NCBI GenBank assembly: GCA_964036195.1
Contig: OZ038452.1
Location: 9,666,704 to 9,730,703 of the forward strand
Reading direction: 5' to 3'
DNA length: 64,000 nucleotides
From: Sphaerolaimus hirsutus
Lineage: Eukaryota; Nematoda; Chromadorea; Monhysterida; Sphaerolaimidae
A program made the position numbers and the translations under genes. The notes under the pieces are model-generated. The model ran no database searches and had not been told where the DNA came from. It worked only from the letters and a program-made list of their open reading frames with translations. Below are positions 31,101-39,998 of this stretch, one piece after another (the stretch's first letter is position 1; every line of letters begins with the position of its first letter).

Positions 31101-34100
31101 ATGAATTTCTCACAGTCATGCTTGACGTCAATACGCGACCATTGTCATACTTGTCAAACACAGACATTGGTGCAGCGATACTGCGCCCAATACATTTTCT
31201 TTGGGGCACCCCACCACCATGTTACATGGATGAAAAACGTGAGATGGAACTCGATTCCACCACGATTGAACCCATGCGAAAAATTCCAAAAGAGGAATGG
31301 GAAAAGTTGACGGATGGATCTTTCAATCTCACACCTTCACAAATTGGAAAATCCTACACACTCACACCCCCACGTGTCAATGACGTCAACTGCATTGACG
31401 AAATTGCACTCAATTCTGTTCCTGAAAAGGACAGAGATGATATCACACTACTTTGGGACCAAATTCGTCACAATCGTGAAGTGCTTTGGTATGAGTGGTC
31501 ACGTCAATACATTGACTTACTTAAAGATCGAGCTAAAAATCAACGATTGAAAAAAGGTACAATCAACGAAGCTCCCAAACGTGGCCAAGTGGTGTTAATC
31601 ACAGATGATAAACAGCCACGCGGCATGTGGCAAATGGGCCGCGTTCACGAAATACACGTGTCAAGCGATGGCAAAATACGTGCAGTCACAGTATTGTCAA
31701 GCAACGGCCGTCGCACACGTAGATCTCCATCTAATCTAGTGCCTCTTGAAATCGACACAGAGGACGGTGTTGAATATAAAATCGACACTGAGGTAAAAGA
31801 TGATGATAATTCACAACCTTCACCTGATAAGAGTGATCATTCACAAACAGATCAATCACATCAACAATCACAATCTTCACAACAAGATGCAAGACGCACA
31901 AACCCACGTCGAACATGTCGCTACACTGGCACATATTCGTTCTGGGGAAACGTGTCACATTTAATGGCGCTCACGTTGCTAATACAATCAAAATTAGCCA
32001 ACGCGCTCACATGGACAGATCAATATCACAAAACTTTCAATCTGTGCCATAAAACACGCACTGGGCACGCAATACAACTTCCGGAAAAAGTAACATGTCA
32101 CTTTCCTCAAGTCACAGCCATAGAGGATATTGTGGTATCCATATGGACGTTGCGTGTTCAGCCGCAAACAACACCAATTTATAGATGCTTTCAACAAGAG
32201 CATACTATAGTCACGTATATGAGTCTGGTGGGCGGAAAAGCTATGCTGCCACCAGAAATCATTAAAAACCATAGAGTCACAACCTACGATTGCATGATCG
32301 CCTACCAAAATAAAACTTGGAAAGGCGAACCCTTAATAAAAATCGGTCATGCATTGTGGAGCACTAACAAATCACTTCACATCGATTATTGTTACTTTTG
32401 TCACAATCTGAGTAACACAGTAATGAACTTTCACATAGAGGAAGGTGTGGTCGCAAGTCTTGACGGAAAGAAAATTGTTTCCGAAATTCAAGATCTGTCA
32501 CATTGCAACCCACAAGCCGGCTATTGTTATGACAGCGACAATGGCGTCTCTCTATGGAATGCTACTGCTTTTAACAAACAGTGTGCATTCCAAGAGATTG
32601 GTCAATTCGATGCGCAATATTCACAAAATCATTACATAGTGGAAAAATTGCAAGCTGCATTTTCTGTCACATGGAGATCACAACAATTTCCAAATAATGC
32701 AGAATGCGTGCCAAAAGACGCAAAATATATTGACCAGGGCTCGGCATTCATTCAATTTCTTCGATATCAACTTAAGAAATTGAAAAAACCTGAAACCGAA
32801 AAAGCTCCTCTTCATTTCAAACTCGCACCAAATCTTGATGTTGGTGTGTTTCACTTGCTCTCAGCCCGTCAACAATACGAAGTTGACAAAATTGCACATC
32901 TAGAACAAAAACAATTTGGATCTATCTGGCAACAATTATGTCACATCCGTCAGACCCAGCTAGATATAATTCATGCAATTGTCACATTCAATCCCACGCT
33001 TGGCTTGCGAGCATTGCTAGGACGTCAAAATCTCTATGCTGAATGGCATGGAGATATATTAATGTTCTGGGATTGTAAACCAGTCACCGCAGAAATTATT
33101 TATTTTCAACATGAATATAACAATACTTGTTATAAATTTCTGCCGGTCAAAGTCACAAATCACCCACATATTATGTTCGTTGCTCCTGGTACCAATGATC
33201 TGATCACACATTCACCAATAGATCATTGTCTCATGAAAGATCACAAATATTATCAATTAAATGATAATTCATGGGCCAACGAAAACGGACCAACGAATTT
33301 GCACGTCACAAAACTCCCAATCGAATTAATTTGGGCTGGCTCGTGGAAACCATTCACACTTAATGTTTCCGGGTCACCAGGTGTAAGCATGACTGACATT
33401 GCATTCAGTATCATGGCTGCACATCATCACTTTCAAAATTTGCAACGACTCGAACAACAAGTCACACGTTCAGTCGATTATATTGCAACAAAATCCAACG
33501 ATCCTAAAGCAGTGCAAGCATATATTGCTGGCATTGGCCAAGGGGTTGGTGCATATTTTGAAGGTGTAGGAAAAGAATTGGGTCACATCATTCACGGTAG
33601 CGTCACAGGTGGTGCGTCTGCATTAGACACGTTACTTACTGGGCCACTTCAAACAGCTGTGAACATCATACTCATTATTATCACAATTGCTTGTATTGGG
33701 TATATTGGTTATGTTTACATGCAGTGGCGGCTCGTAACCGGCAGGGGTATGCTGCCAGACATCAAGGGCTTTTTCCGAAGAAAGGGCAGAAGGGACAGAA
33801 ACCCAAACAAATGGGAGCCCCGTCCGTTCAACAAGGAAAAATCGGTAAGCGACGGCGACGTAACCGCCAGAAGAAACCGAAAAGCGGCTTCAACAAACCC
33901 GCTTTATCAAATCAAACCATCACACAATCGTCAAGTTCGTCACAGTTATCTTCAAAGTTTGTCACACCCCTCAAACGAGTATCTCCATTCAAACGGCTTT
34001 CAGGACGCTCGGTACAGCCTAGATCGGATCCCCCGGTCAGTTATAGTACCGAACGCGCCGAAGAAATCGAAATGGAGACGGGTGCGCGCCGGGTCACAAA

Positions 34101-34855
34101 ACCTGCACCCCCCTGCGAGTCACAACCACAGAGCTCGTCACCAAACGCCAGACTCACAGTCACCGAGCCTGTCACAACGGAAGTCACAATGGAAGACGCG
34201 ATCCCTGAACGCGAGCCCTTGCAAAAACGACTCAAGAGATTCGCTGGAGTCGCAGGGCTCCCAGGTGAGCAGCAATTGTCACACCAGACATTTTCCTTTA
34301 TACCCCAAACTTTTCACAAATTCAATAACATCAATAAAAAACTGGTCAAATCAAAAGTTAAACGATCTAAAAAGATCCGTGACCTTCCTCAAACAAACAC
34401 CTTCACAGTCCGACATAGAGCTCGGAGAGATGGAAGAAAGTCACGATCAAGATCTAGATCCCCCTCCGTACCATTTGACCAAGTCAACTCAATCACTTCA
34501 CAATGTACGACCTCATTCACAACCTCCCATGTCCCCTTGCTATCAAGCCAACCGCTTGCAGCATCGGAGCAATGGCAGCCCACCGAGCCGTCGAAGACGA
34601 TCGTCGACGAGACCGACGCGCTCCGACAAGCCTTCGAGAGGCTCGCCGAGGAATCTGAGAAGCTCCCCAACTGGCCAGGCAGACCAGCGGGGGCCCCAGA
34701 AGACCAGGCGCTCGGACACGGGGAAGGCAGCCAGCCTGAGGAGGATGCCGTCAAACCCATGGACGAGCATCATGAGGAGGGCCGGGAAAATGCCGGCGTC
34801 GAAGACGCCGACGATCTGCTACCACAGGAGTGATGAGAGTATCACAGGCGTTTGA
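25163..34855 (+). CDS. BEL/Pao Gag-Pol-Env polyprotein, 3230 codons
   Basis: One uninterrupted frame. Gag: coiled N terminus, a conserved segment near residues 205-380, and three Cys/His knuckles (C490-C503, C523-C536, C542-C556). Pol: aspartic protease FDTG (Asp782); reverse transcriptase with ADIEKAF (Asp1146) and YVDN (1234-1237); RNase H with FCDAS (Asp1417); integrase zinc finger (H1792, H1797, C1827, C1830) and catalytic core D1864, D1926, E1958; then a basic linker domain. From about residue 2260 follows an envelope-like region. It has a hydrophobic start (LMALTLLIQSKLANAL), a Cys- and glycosylation-site-rich ectodomain, a Gly-rich membrane-proximal segment, a transmembrane helix (about 2835-2857) and a 370-residue Arg/Ser-rich tail containing PPPY (3100-3103). 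An ATG at 25211 (residue 17) is an alternative start. No stops or frameshifts: probably intact and young. Confidence 0.95.
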   Translation: MEERLRTQRGAQAAAAMPVSNVDESDTTHPLTQHSRALTGVHNGVLRFTSKLIPKIVKDESQPAAVNLRAAEEVLELTQAYGYQAELKRSDLSQAMDKFTSIVQDHITSLDRDQDGVAEEIKSANAKLERALYSGLNNVMMLMDELESRMATAQAQIKSAERLILSLKGQSNVDLTTQPPSQPPYNNVNMGSSSQPSQPETLLKLPKIELAKYNGDPLEWAAWWEIFRAQIHDRANLSNGMKYTYLKLSLIGPAAELLAGLKGDGRDYNTAVTMLKSNFGETHRVQAALWDKLYSLEKPSSRGDSLTNFTRTLLSTLNQLKERGESVNSGAVLRIIRGYLPDNIVLAVTEEHRNSMRTAATDNTELTVVRFVDALTTIARARLDAMKTEQQSSQSSNVVQKSQNSSLKKPQNGGGWQQQKKKGNKSQNTFSKQKPIHNTVAFAGTNANVGKQQGKNKNSTQPPRTPAIGAISQKQSSQPAADYRKPRFECLFCGIKEHYTTDCPQYITPRERTERLQALGDVCTRCTRRGHQAAQCTQRLSCYYCRQIGQHHGAFCPTRQAPARRQVNNSQNKAFVKATSANFVNAQVITTGAASSHAPPSYPPSHTEPMSVCVIPPDENDFRWRQHTLYQLDMDGPLDMGEWPRPANELQARAQEEARKYHSENELWTTLRASLIKDGMDMETVEAKIRGFQQKRYEMYPHLNPNQMSSSVPLQPSHRPTVEVLSAQAGYGNPNTATRQQAEQECEFDFAPIVRLQVAQASLINKDAELNRVTDPLLIFFDTGCEYSYIKASVANEYNFENKGDVVLQMNVFATKTPVTVNTFLVEAVMPIYKHVDNKGNMLQIPLTLRAVDNLATYACPPPLSQDDKTVIYIVYGEHAQEQFAEPLELTEMTDEFCHKLCQPDVVIGQDYYWKFDIRPTEIELPSGLIIVESILGLMLGGNASSQSFVTTPDISPHQFMVSCSSHASSAVAVGQETLFQFHSLESIGITDDPLSHDDDIAEQLILESITLDPETGRYSVDWPFKSTIQELPTNNAEAFRRFLSLLKRFRKDPDLFATYAKVISDQLHKGVIEPVYGSQDGLQEHILPHQPVITPGRSTTCRIVYDGSAGKPSLNNCLFRGPVLTPLALGLMLRFRAGKVVLLADIEKAFLQIALHPKSRAFTKFYWLRDDTIPSHEDNIQMMQFTRVLFGLTCSPSILSTVIKYHLEAELAHMHPAETHEQLKLELLLNSIYVDNLVISVDDDKYAIQLYRLIKAVFARANFNMREWMTNSPMVSEKIKPDDLNPKKSQYIKVMGLVYDHIEDTIAVPAPKKDFTLIVTATRRNLNKLLASTYDPIGITAPALFRLKFRVSQIIQRCNITTWDELIEDPEADDLLDDLKRHLSSISQIKFPRSFHSFGIDVKAETRPLELHVFCDASKDGYAVCTYLRQKAISPDEYGYEDDRYFSGFLTARTKLAPLPSKQGQPLTITRLELLGVTIGAQLIDYLHHELAELGGWKIHSNFLWTDSTVVIGWLYTAKPLATFVNNRVTKIHSLMSKHCIQICKVATKDNPADIASRGCTFDQLMIETMWFTGPTFFAEPLTSTMLDISQYQAQPVTEELAKGDTHISRPLYAGAVTSQPDSQPANALAQQVPVNLDPNLSQNVTPQNPFVESRQRHIPSNPFEIDIRRFSTLSKLLRTVVYLLRVKTYWLNRSMHKAAKRESEYLSKPITQADLNEAFRHVLHISQAEECASCISQAQLGKHHMLKWDAWNNLLYCVTRVSHKEHRNPSLFYYLPKTGWLTTLVVTHFHELAGHSGMLHTLADLRKHCWLSSAKQVVAKILQKCVTCRKAEGGPFTLPDFHTLPVTRTQSQIKPFQHIGIDYMGPLIYSQNGTRHSQHILLLTCFSTRAIHLESTNSVSTADTIMALNRFISRRGMPDTIWSDNAPAFKNCVKLLPDVKWHFITANSPWQGGVYECMVGLVKRLLKKACGRRCLTWHEFLTVMLDVNTRPLSYLSNTDIGAAILRPIHFLWGTPPPCYMDEKREMELDSTTIEPMRKIPKEEWEKLTDGSFNLTPSQIGKSYTLTPPRVNDVNCIDEIALNSVPEKDRDDITLLWDQIRHNREVLWYEWSRQYIDLLKDRAKNQRLKKGTINEAPKRGQVVLITDDKQPRGMWQMGRVHEIHVSSDGKIRAVTVLSSNGRRTRRSPSNLVPLEIDTEDGVEYKIDTEVKDDDNSQPSPDKSDHSQTDQSHQQSQSSQQDARRTNPRRTCRYTGTYSFWGNVSHLMALTLLIQSKLANALTWTDQYHKTFNLCHKTRTGHAIQLPEKVTCHFPQVTAIEDIVVSIWTLRVQPQTTPIYRCFQQEHTIVTYMSLVGGKAMLPPEIIKNHRVTTYDCMIAYQNKTWKGEPLIKIGHALWSTNKSLHIDYCYFCHNLSNTVMNFHIEEGVVASLDGKKIVSEIQDLSHCNPQAGYCYDSDNGVSLWNATAFNKQCAFQEIGQFDAQYSQNHYIVEKLQAAFSVTWRSQQFPNNAECVPKDAKYIDQGSAFIQFLRYQLKKLKKPETEKAPLHFKLAPNLDVGVFHLLSARQQYEVDKIAHLEQKQFGSIWQQLCHIRQTQLDIIHAIVTFNPTLGLRALLGRQNLYAEWHGDILMFWDCKPVTAEIIYFQHEYNNTCYKFLPVKVTNHPHIMFVAPGTNDLITHSPIDHCLMKDHKYYQLNDNSWANENGPTNLHVTKLPIELIWAGSWKPFTLNVSGSPGVSMTDIAFSIMAAHHHFQNLQRLEQQVTRSVDYIATKSNDPKAVQAYIAGIGQGVGAYFEGVGKELGHIIHGSVTGGASALDTLLTGPLQTAVNIILIIITIACIGYIGYVYMQWRLVTGRGMLPDIKGFFRRKGRRDRNPNKWEPRPFNKEKSVSDGDVTARRNRKAASTNPLYQIKPSHNRQVRHSYLQSLSHPSNEYLHSNGFQDARYSLDRIPRSVIVPNAPKKSKWRRVRAGSQNLHPPASHNHRARHQTPDSQSPSLSQRKSQWKTRSLNASPCKNDSRDSLESQGSQVSSNCHTRHFPLYPKLFTNSITSIKNWSNQKLNDLKRSVTFLKQTPSQSDIELGEMEESHDQDLDPPPYHLTKSTQSLHNVRPHSQPPMSPCYQANRLQHRSNGSPPSRRRRSSTRPTRSDKPSRGSPRNLRSSPTGQADQRGPQKTRRSDTGKAASLRRMPSNPWTSIMRRAGKMPASKTPTICYHRSDESITGV
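33691..34833 (+). CDS. Overlapping 380-codon frame in the BEL env tail, unrecognised accessory candidate
   Basis: A second frame, read in a different phase from the polyprotein, is open for 380 codons and covers almost the whole cytoplasmic-tail region. It has an arginine-rich stretch near residues 52-65 (GKRRRRNRQKKPK), a second basic block RHRARRDGRK followed by SRSRSRSPS near residue 250, an amphipathic LRQAFERLAEESEKL, and an acidic C terminus. Complex retroviruses keep regulatory proteins with such basic motifs in frames overlapping env; any kinship here is inference. Expression would need splicing or internal initiation; ATG at 33691 or the later ATG of MGAPSVQQ are options. Low stop density from composition is the alternative. 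Confidence 0.5.
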   Translation: MYWVYWLCLHAVAARNRQGYAARHQGLFPKKGQKGQKPKQMGAPSVQQGKIGKRRRRNRQKKPKSGFNKPALSNQTITQSSSSSQLSSKFVTPLKRVSPFKRLSGRSVQPRSDPPVSYSTERAEEIEMETGARRVTKPAPPCESQPQSSSPNARLTVTEPVTTEVTMEDAIPEREPLQKRLKRFAGVAGLPGEQQLSHQTFSFIPQTFHKFNNINKKLVKSKVKRSKKIRDLPQTNTFTVRHRARRDGRKSRSRSRSPSVPFDQVNSITSQCTTSFTTSHVPLLSSQPLAASEQWQPTEPSKTIVDETDALRQAFERLAEESEKLPNWPGRPAGAPEDQALGHGEGSQPEEDAVKPMDEHHEEGRENAGVEDADDLLPQE

Positions 34856-34938
34856 TTTTGATTTTGATTCACATCAATTTGCCGAGATTGGCTGAGATAA
34901 AATTAAATTTAATTTAATTTTTATTCTAGTTTCGGGAG
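34856..34938 (+). other. BEL 3' untranslated segment and polypurine region
   Basis: About 80 bases between the polyprotein stop and the 3' LTR. It is AT-rich (TTAAATTTAATTTAATTTT) and ends in CGGGAG directly before the LTR, a short and weak candidate polypurine tract. Confidence 0.5.
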
Positions 34939-36036
34939 TGTGTAACATTATCGTAAAATGTAAAATCTTTAATATTTAAGTTGACGTTCTTATGTTCGCT
35001 TTTATATTTAATTAATTCAATTTATTACGATTCCATTTTTATTCACATTCCATTTCTTAACATCTTCACATTCGTCATTTAATATCTCAAGCACGTTGTT
35101 TACAACGTGCGCTTCACATCGCTCACATATTTAGATCTTAGTCATTGCTCACATTCCGCCACATTTCCTTGACAAGCAGCACGCATATACGCCGTCATGT
35201 TTATGTTAAGCGGCGGACCCGCCCCGAGTGGGGGGCCGGGCCCGCGCGCCATTTCAAATGCTGTCTGGCTTGGCTCACATTTTCACTATCTTGTCAGTTT
35301 AGCTCGCTTTTCATTGGAGAAGCGAGCGGGCAAGAATTGAACTTTCACAATTGGAAATGTTGGGTAAAAATCGGAGATTAGAGCCGACCGATTGGCGCCA
35401 AGTCAATCGTCATCGGTCTGGCCCTTAAAAGCCGATTTCACAGCTAAAATCGGCAGTGTTTGCAACCTCGTCAACTTCACACGAATCTCTTCCTAGGACA
35501 TAAATAAGCGCCGTAGTCACTTTATTAAGTCGCTTGTTTTTGGTGCTAAGTTTAACACTTGGTGCTTTAAGTCACCTCAGTGCTTTATTTCACACCTGCG
35601 CTGTTTGAGGTGCTTTAGTCACAACCGCGCCACTTAATTGTCGCCTTTTGTCGTAATTAAGTGCCTTCTTTAAATTGCCTTATTTCTCCGGTAATTAGAG
35701 CTTCTTTTACGTTTTAATTAAGTAATTAATTTAGTTGTAAATTAATTCCTTTGTTTACGTATATTTTTATATATATTTTATTTACACTTATTTCTTTGTA
35801 TTTAATTGTCTAAATAAAAACGTTTGTCAAAACCTTTGGTAAACAATCTAAATTTGCTTCACACTAACTCACGTCAATTCACGTCAACTCAACTAATCAC
35901 ATTTGATAAAATAACGGAACGTCAACTAGAGACGACGCTTCACGTCAACTTTCATACGTTCACATTTGTCCTCTTCCTCGGTTAGGAATAGGAGCTGGTT
36001 CACAAGTCATTTCGACAAGTTCCGTATTATTTTACA
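34939..36036 (+). repeat. BEL/Pao 3' LTR (1098 bp)
   Basis: TGTGTAACATT to TTATTTTACA, the same length as the 5' LTR. It is followed by the GATAT duplication at 36037-36041. Differences from the 5' copy are about ten substitutions, for example at GTTAGC/GTTCGC, CACCCC/CGCCCC and TTCGTC/TTTGTC. Confidence 0.95.
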
Positions 36037-36041
36037 GATAT

Positions 36042-38876
36042 AGTCCTCGAGGACTATATCGCCCGACAGTCCTTGAGTTATGAGGACTATATCAACCCAT
36101 TATATATATATATGTAATGTAATACCTATTGTGTGCATTACATTGACCCGCTGCACGCGGCCTTGCTTTGCATTTGACCCGTTGCCCGCGACCCAGGGGC
36201 ATCTGTTCTGCCGCGTGGACAATCGATTGCCTGATCACTTTCCCGAGTCCAGACCATTTCGCATCTAAGCTATTTCGCATCAGGCATAAGTGCTATGTTT
36301 CGCAGAAAATACTGCCTCGGTTTGCAACAAAATTTCACATCACATTTGTGCTCTACTTTGCATGAAAAGGTGCCTTACTTTGCAGAAACCACTGCCCTAT
36401 TTTGCATCAGAACTTTCGCATCTCAAAGTGCGCTGATTTGCATTTTCCACATACAACATTTTTGCAACAGGGCAAAGTGCCTCATTTTGCATCAACACAT
36501 TTATTAGGTAGAATCTGTTCCAATGTGAATGCCGCTTAGGTAAATAATTAAGTGTGTATACAGTGCAGTGCATAATATGTGATGTATACAATAACTAATG
36601 TTATGCAGTCATTACAGTAATATGTCTGAATATAGGGTGCCATCACAAAAAAATGTCATCAATAGAAAAGTGTGTTTACTGTTACTTGAATTGAAGTACA
36701 AAAAATCCGATAGTAAGTAGGTAAATCTAACATACATACTTTACATTTACCTATACTTTTGAAAACATTACGTACTTAAAACAACTCTGGAAAATGAAAT
36801 AAACGATACAACATTTAATATGTATAAATAGGTATAGTGATGGGTATTACTCAAGTGATGTACAACAAAAAACGGGCATGGAGAAAATTTAAGTACTTGA
36901 AAATTTGACAGTTACATATACTAGTGAAAAAGTTCAGTACTTTTAACTTTAACTTAACTCTAGCCTTACAGGGCGCTTCATAGCCCTGTTGCCCAGTTGC
37001 CAATGCATGCAATTTTTTCCTACAAAGATGACAATGCAGGCATGTGATGAAAAATATATGACCGTATTTTCTCAAAATATCCCCTGGGGTGATTGTTTCA
37101 TATTTCAAATTTTGAGAGGGGGTTAAACAAGGAGAGATATTTCAAGGGGGTATTATTTCATCAAAAATTTAAGCTTTTAAGTACCCAAAATCAGTAATAG
37201 ATGTGTCCAAAAATGATATATTTAAACATATCAACGTACATCACTACACAAACTAGAATATATGTAGCTGCGATGCAAACTCACAACAATAGATATTTAC
37301 ATCATGTGCATTGCATGCACGATGTGCACATTACAGGGGGTATTTCAAGGGGTTTTTTGATTCATAGTGGCCATTTTGAGGGGTTATTTTGAGGAAATAT
37401 GGTAAATGATTGTAAAACATTGAAATAAATGTGCAGTGAAACGAACTGGTACAAAACCTCAGCCTTCACATCAGCAAGGCCGAATGCTGGATATCTATCA
37501 AAATCCTTCATACACACATGTGCAGTTTTAGGATTTTGTGGATCTGTCAAAAACGCGCCACTTTCACAGCTGAGAAATGGATGAATAGATGCAGCGGCAA
37601 GGTAACTAATAGATGAACATGTAGCTAGAAAACAACAATGCCAAAACTCACTTCACACGCAACTGCGGCCGCACACAAGCATCGATAGCAACGCAATGAC
37701 TGCAGGAATTGTAGCGGCTGCCTGACTTAACACCATTACTACTAAAGCGGAAGTAATGTTGGGGATATGCAGTGCTTCTAACATAAATCAGAGGCGTATT
37801 CCTTGATGAAAAACCATTCAAAACACCGTCATCGTGAATTGAACCAAAATTCAGGTTCATTTTTCCAACTGATTTTGGAATTACTCAAGCATTGGGTATC
37901 ATGACTTGACAAATTTTCTGTTTGATATTTACCGCATGCCATTTCACCTGTTCCCACAACCACAGAGCTGCGTCTGTTCCTAAGTAAAAGCCTAAATGCG
38001 GTTTGATGCAAGAGAACACTTCAAATTTGGAGTAAATTTGTGCCCAGGTGCTGCCAAATCCCCAAAGGGTGCCGCTCAATATGCTCGCAACATTTGCCAC
38101 GTGTCACGCGTGATGACATAATTACGAAGGTTGCAAAACGTGCGGCTACGCTTTCATGCAAAGTGGGGCACCTTTTGATGCGAGGTGATGCATTTGTTCA
38201 TGCGAAACATTTTCTGCAAATTGAGGCACCATTTGATGCAAGATGATGCAGTTCCTTCTGCAAAGTGAGGCAGAAACTTGATGTGAAAAAATTCTGCGAG
38301 GTGTAGCAGTTTTTTCTGCGAACTGAGGCACTTCATGCTGGATGCGAAATCTTTGTTCTGCGAAACGATGCAGACTCCACTTTCCCAGGCATCGACTTTC
38401 AACGCTAATCCGCCCCGATAATGTTATGTTTCCTATCGTTTGATCTCTTTTTTCACCGCCTAATCTACCTCAAAACTTGACCACAGCCCCCCCCCCACTT
38501 ATGTATACTCGGCATACATGATAATCTACAAGTTTGGTTTACTTATGTTACGCTTCGCTGAGCGTCAAAGAAATTCAGCGCCTTACTGTACAGCGAAGTG
38601 CGATACATCTTAAATACAGTAGAAAAACGGTGCACAGTGGGTTGTGAATATATAAATATGTTTAGTCAACAGACATATCATTCTACAAAATCGGAAAGTT
38701 ATGTTTTGTTCTTGTAGAGCGAACGAGAAAGGAAATTAGTAATCAAGAAAATATAAAGATAGTAAGAAGGAAAATAAAAATGTGCTGTTCTTTACGCACT
38801 CGTTTACTCCAATTTTTGTGCCGACGGACCACTTGAAATACCGATCCGCTTTTTGAACAGGAAGAGAGCAGTTCAT
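36042..38876. other. Interior of the inverted-repeat element, no sure gene
   Basis: It begins with TCCTCGAGGACTATATC repeats and an (AT)n run. Positions 36270-36490 and 38130-38400 hold mutually inverted arrays of TTTGCATCA- and CTGCGAA-like units. A diverged TA-foldback lies at about 37062-37403. On the minus strand, 37640-38110 carries short frames with a possible Cys/His pattern (FRFSSNGVKSGSRYNSCSHC), which might be exons of an element protein. I could not identify them. Confidence 0.4.
37062..37404. mobile_element. Diverged TA-foldback (CCGTATTTTCTCAAAATA)
   Basis: CCGTATTTTCTCAAAATATCCCC at the left and the weaker complement ending GAGGAAATATGG at the right, with GGTATTATTTCA motifs inside. 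It is an old member of the family at 13084 and 16539. Confidence 0.6.
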
Positions 38877-38886
38877 GGTGCAGCGG

Positions 38887-39153
38887 TGTTGCATGTGTTG
38901 CATTATGGTAATCATGACAGACAAAACATCAATGCAACACAGACAAAACATTAATGCAACACGGACAAAACATCAATGCAACACAGACAAAACACCAATG
39001 CAACACGACAAAATTCCAAAGCATTTTGTCTGTGATCCATTGGTGTTTTGTCTGTGTTGCATTGATCTTTTGTCTGTGTTGCATTAATGTTTTGTCTGTG
39101 GTCCATTGGCATTTTGTCTGTTATGATTACCATAATGCAACACATGCAACACC
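38887..39153. repeat. Foldback with arms made of 23-bp tandem repeats
   Basis: The left arm repeats ACAGACAAAACATCAATGCA about five times; the right arm is the complement of the same tandem series. The ends GGTGTTGCATGTGTTGCAT and ATGCAACACATGCAACACC are inverted copies. RNA or single-stranded DNA from this region would form a long hairpin. Confidence 0.8.
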
Positions 39154-39627
39154 ATTAAAAATGAAATCTCCATGTGATTCTGATCATTTTAAGTGTTCAG
39201 TGGTGAAAATCGGCTGAGAAATGGCCGAGAAATTGAGTTTTGAAGTTGCATGCATTTTTCTTCATGCACTCACACAATCGATAATCGATGCCAATGGGCC
39301 TAACAGACGCGTGCATAATTGTGGAGCGCCACGCGTCAATAAATAATTTTAAACTGATGCAAGTGTTGTTTTTGCATCACATTAGATAAAAGAAGAAATA
39401 ACATAGCACACATTCCTGTGGCCAAACAGACGCCCCAATAGAGTAATTAGAGTGGGCGGGGGACTTTTCAATGTACTATTTAATACTATTTTGTATGGAG
39501 GACTACTTCCGCCCACGTTATAAAAGTCAGGGTGAAGTAGTCCTCGGGCGGAAGTAGTCCTCAGGGGCTATATCAACCCAGGGGGGAAGATGTCCATGGG
39601 GGGATAGGGTACGTAACCCACTCCATA

Positions 39628-39998
39628 GGACACCTAGTCTGAAGTTCTCAACCCAAACGGCCACATTTTAGGTGAGTTATGGCACACACAGTTTTTAGTG
39701 TAATTTTGCTTCTTGGCGTCACCCATAGGATACATCGAGGGTGGAATTTTAGGGGGGGTCACCAGTCTTTGGTGCCGTCCCATTCTGTCGTACACTGGCC
39801 GATTTTGATGCCCTTTGGGTATGTTGGGGTTTGGGGTCGGGGATACGACCAAATTATTTTTTCTCGAATAGTCCCCCAGTCCCGAGATAAGGGGGCCAAG
39901 TCACAGAATTACACTAAAAACTGTGTATTCCACAACTCACCCAAAATGTCGCCGTTTGGGTTGCAAACTTCAGAATATGTGTCCTATGGAGTCTACTC
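39628..39998. repeat. Inverted repeat pair around CACTCCATAGGACAC
   Basis: Arms of about 80-95 bases (39628-39712 and 39904-39998) share CCATAGGACAC, CAACCCAAACGG and CAGTTTTTAGTGTAATT in opposite orientation, with about 190 bases between. They lie just inside the outer element ends. Confidence 0.7.

Larger units (their letters stand above)
23753..39605. repeat. Inner inverted ends TATCCCCCCATGGACATC
   Basis: TATCCCCCCATGGACATCTT, followed by more C residues and GATATAG, at 23753-23787 and continuing at 36042, is mirrored at 39570-39605. These are the ends of a second element, or subterminal repeats of the outer one. Between them, after BEL, lies 36042-39569. Confidence 0.6.

Noticed and set aside
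34389..34773. Minus-strand frames under the BEL env tail as genes
   Set aside because: They lie in a GC-rich, stop-poor patch, are much shorter than the plus-strand second frame, and lack any motif. They do warn that composition contributes to open frames there.
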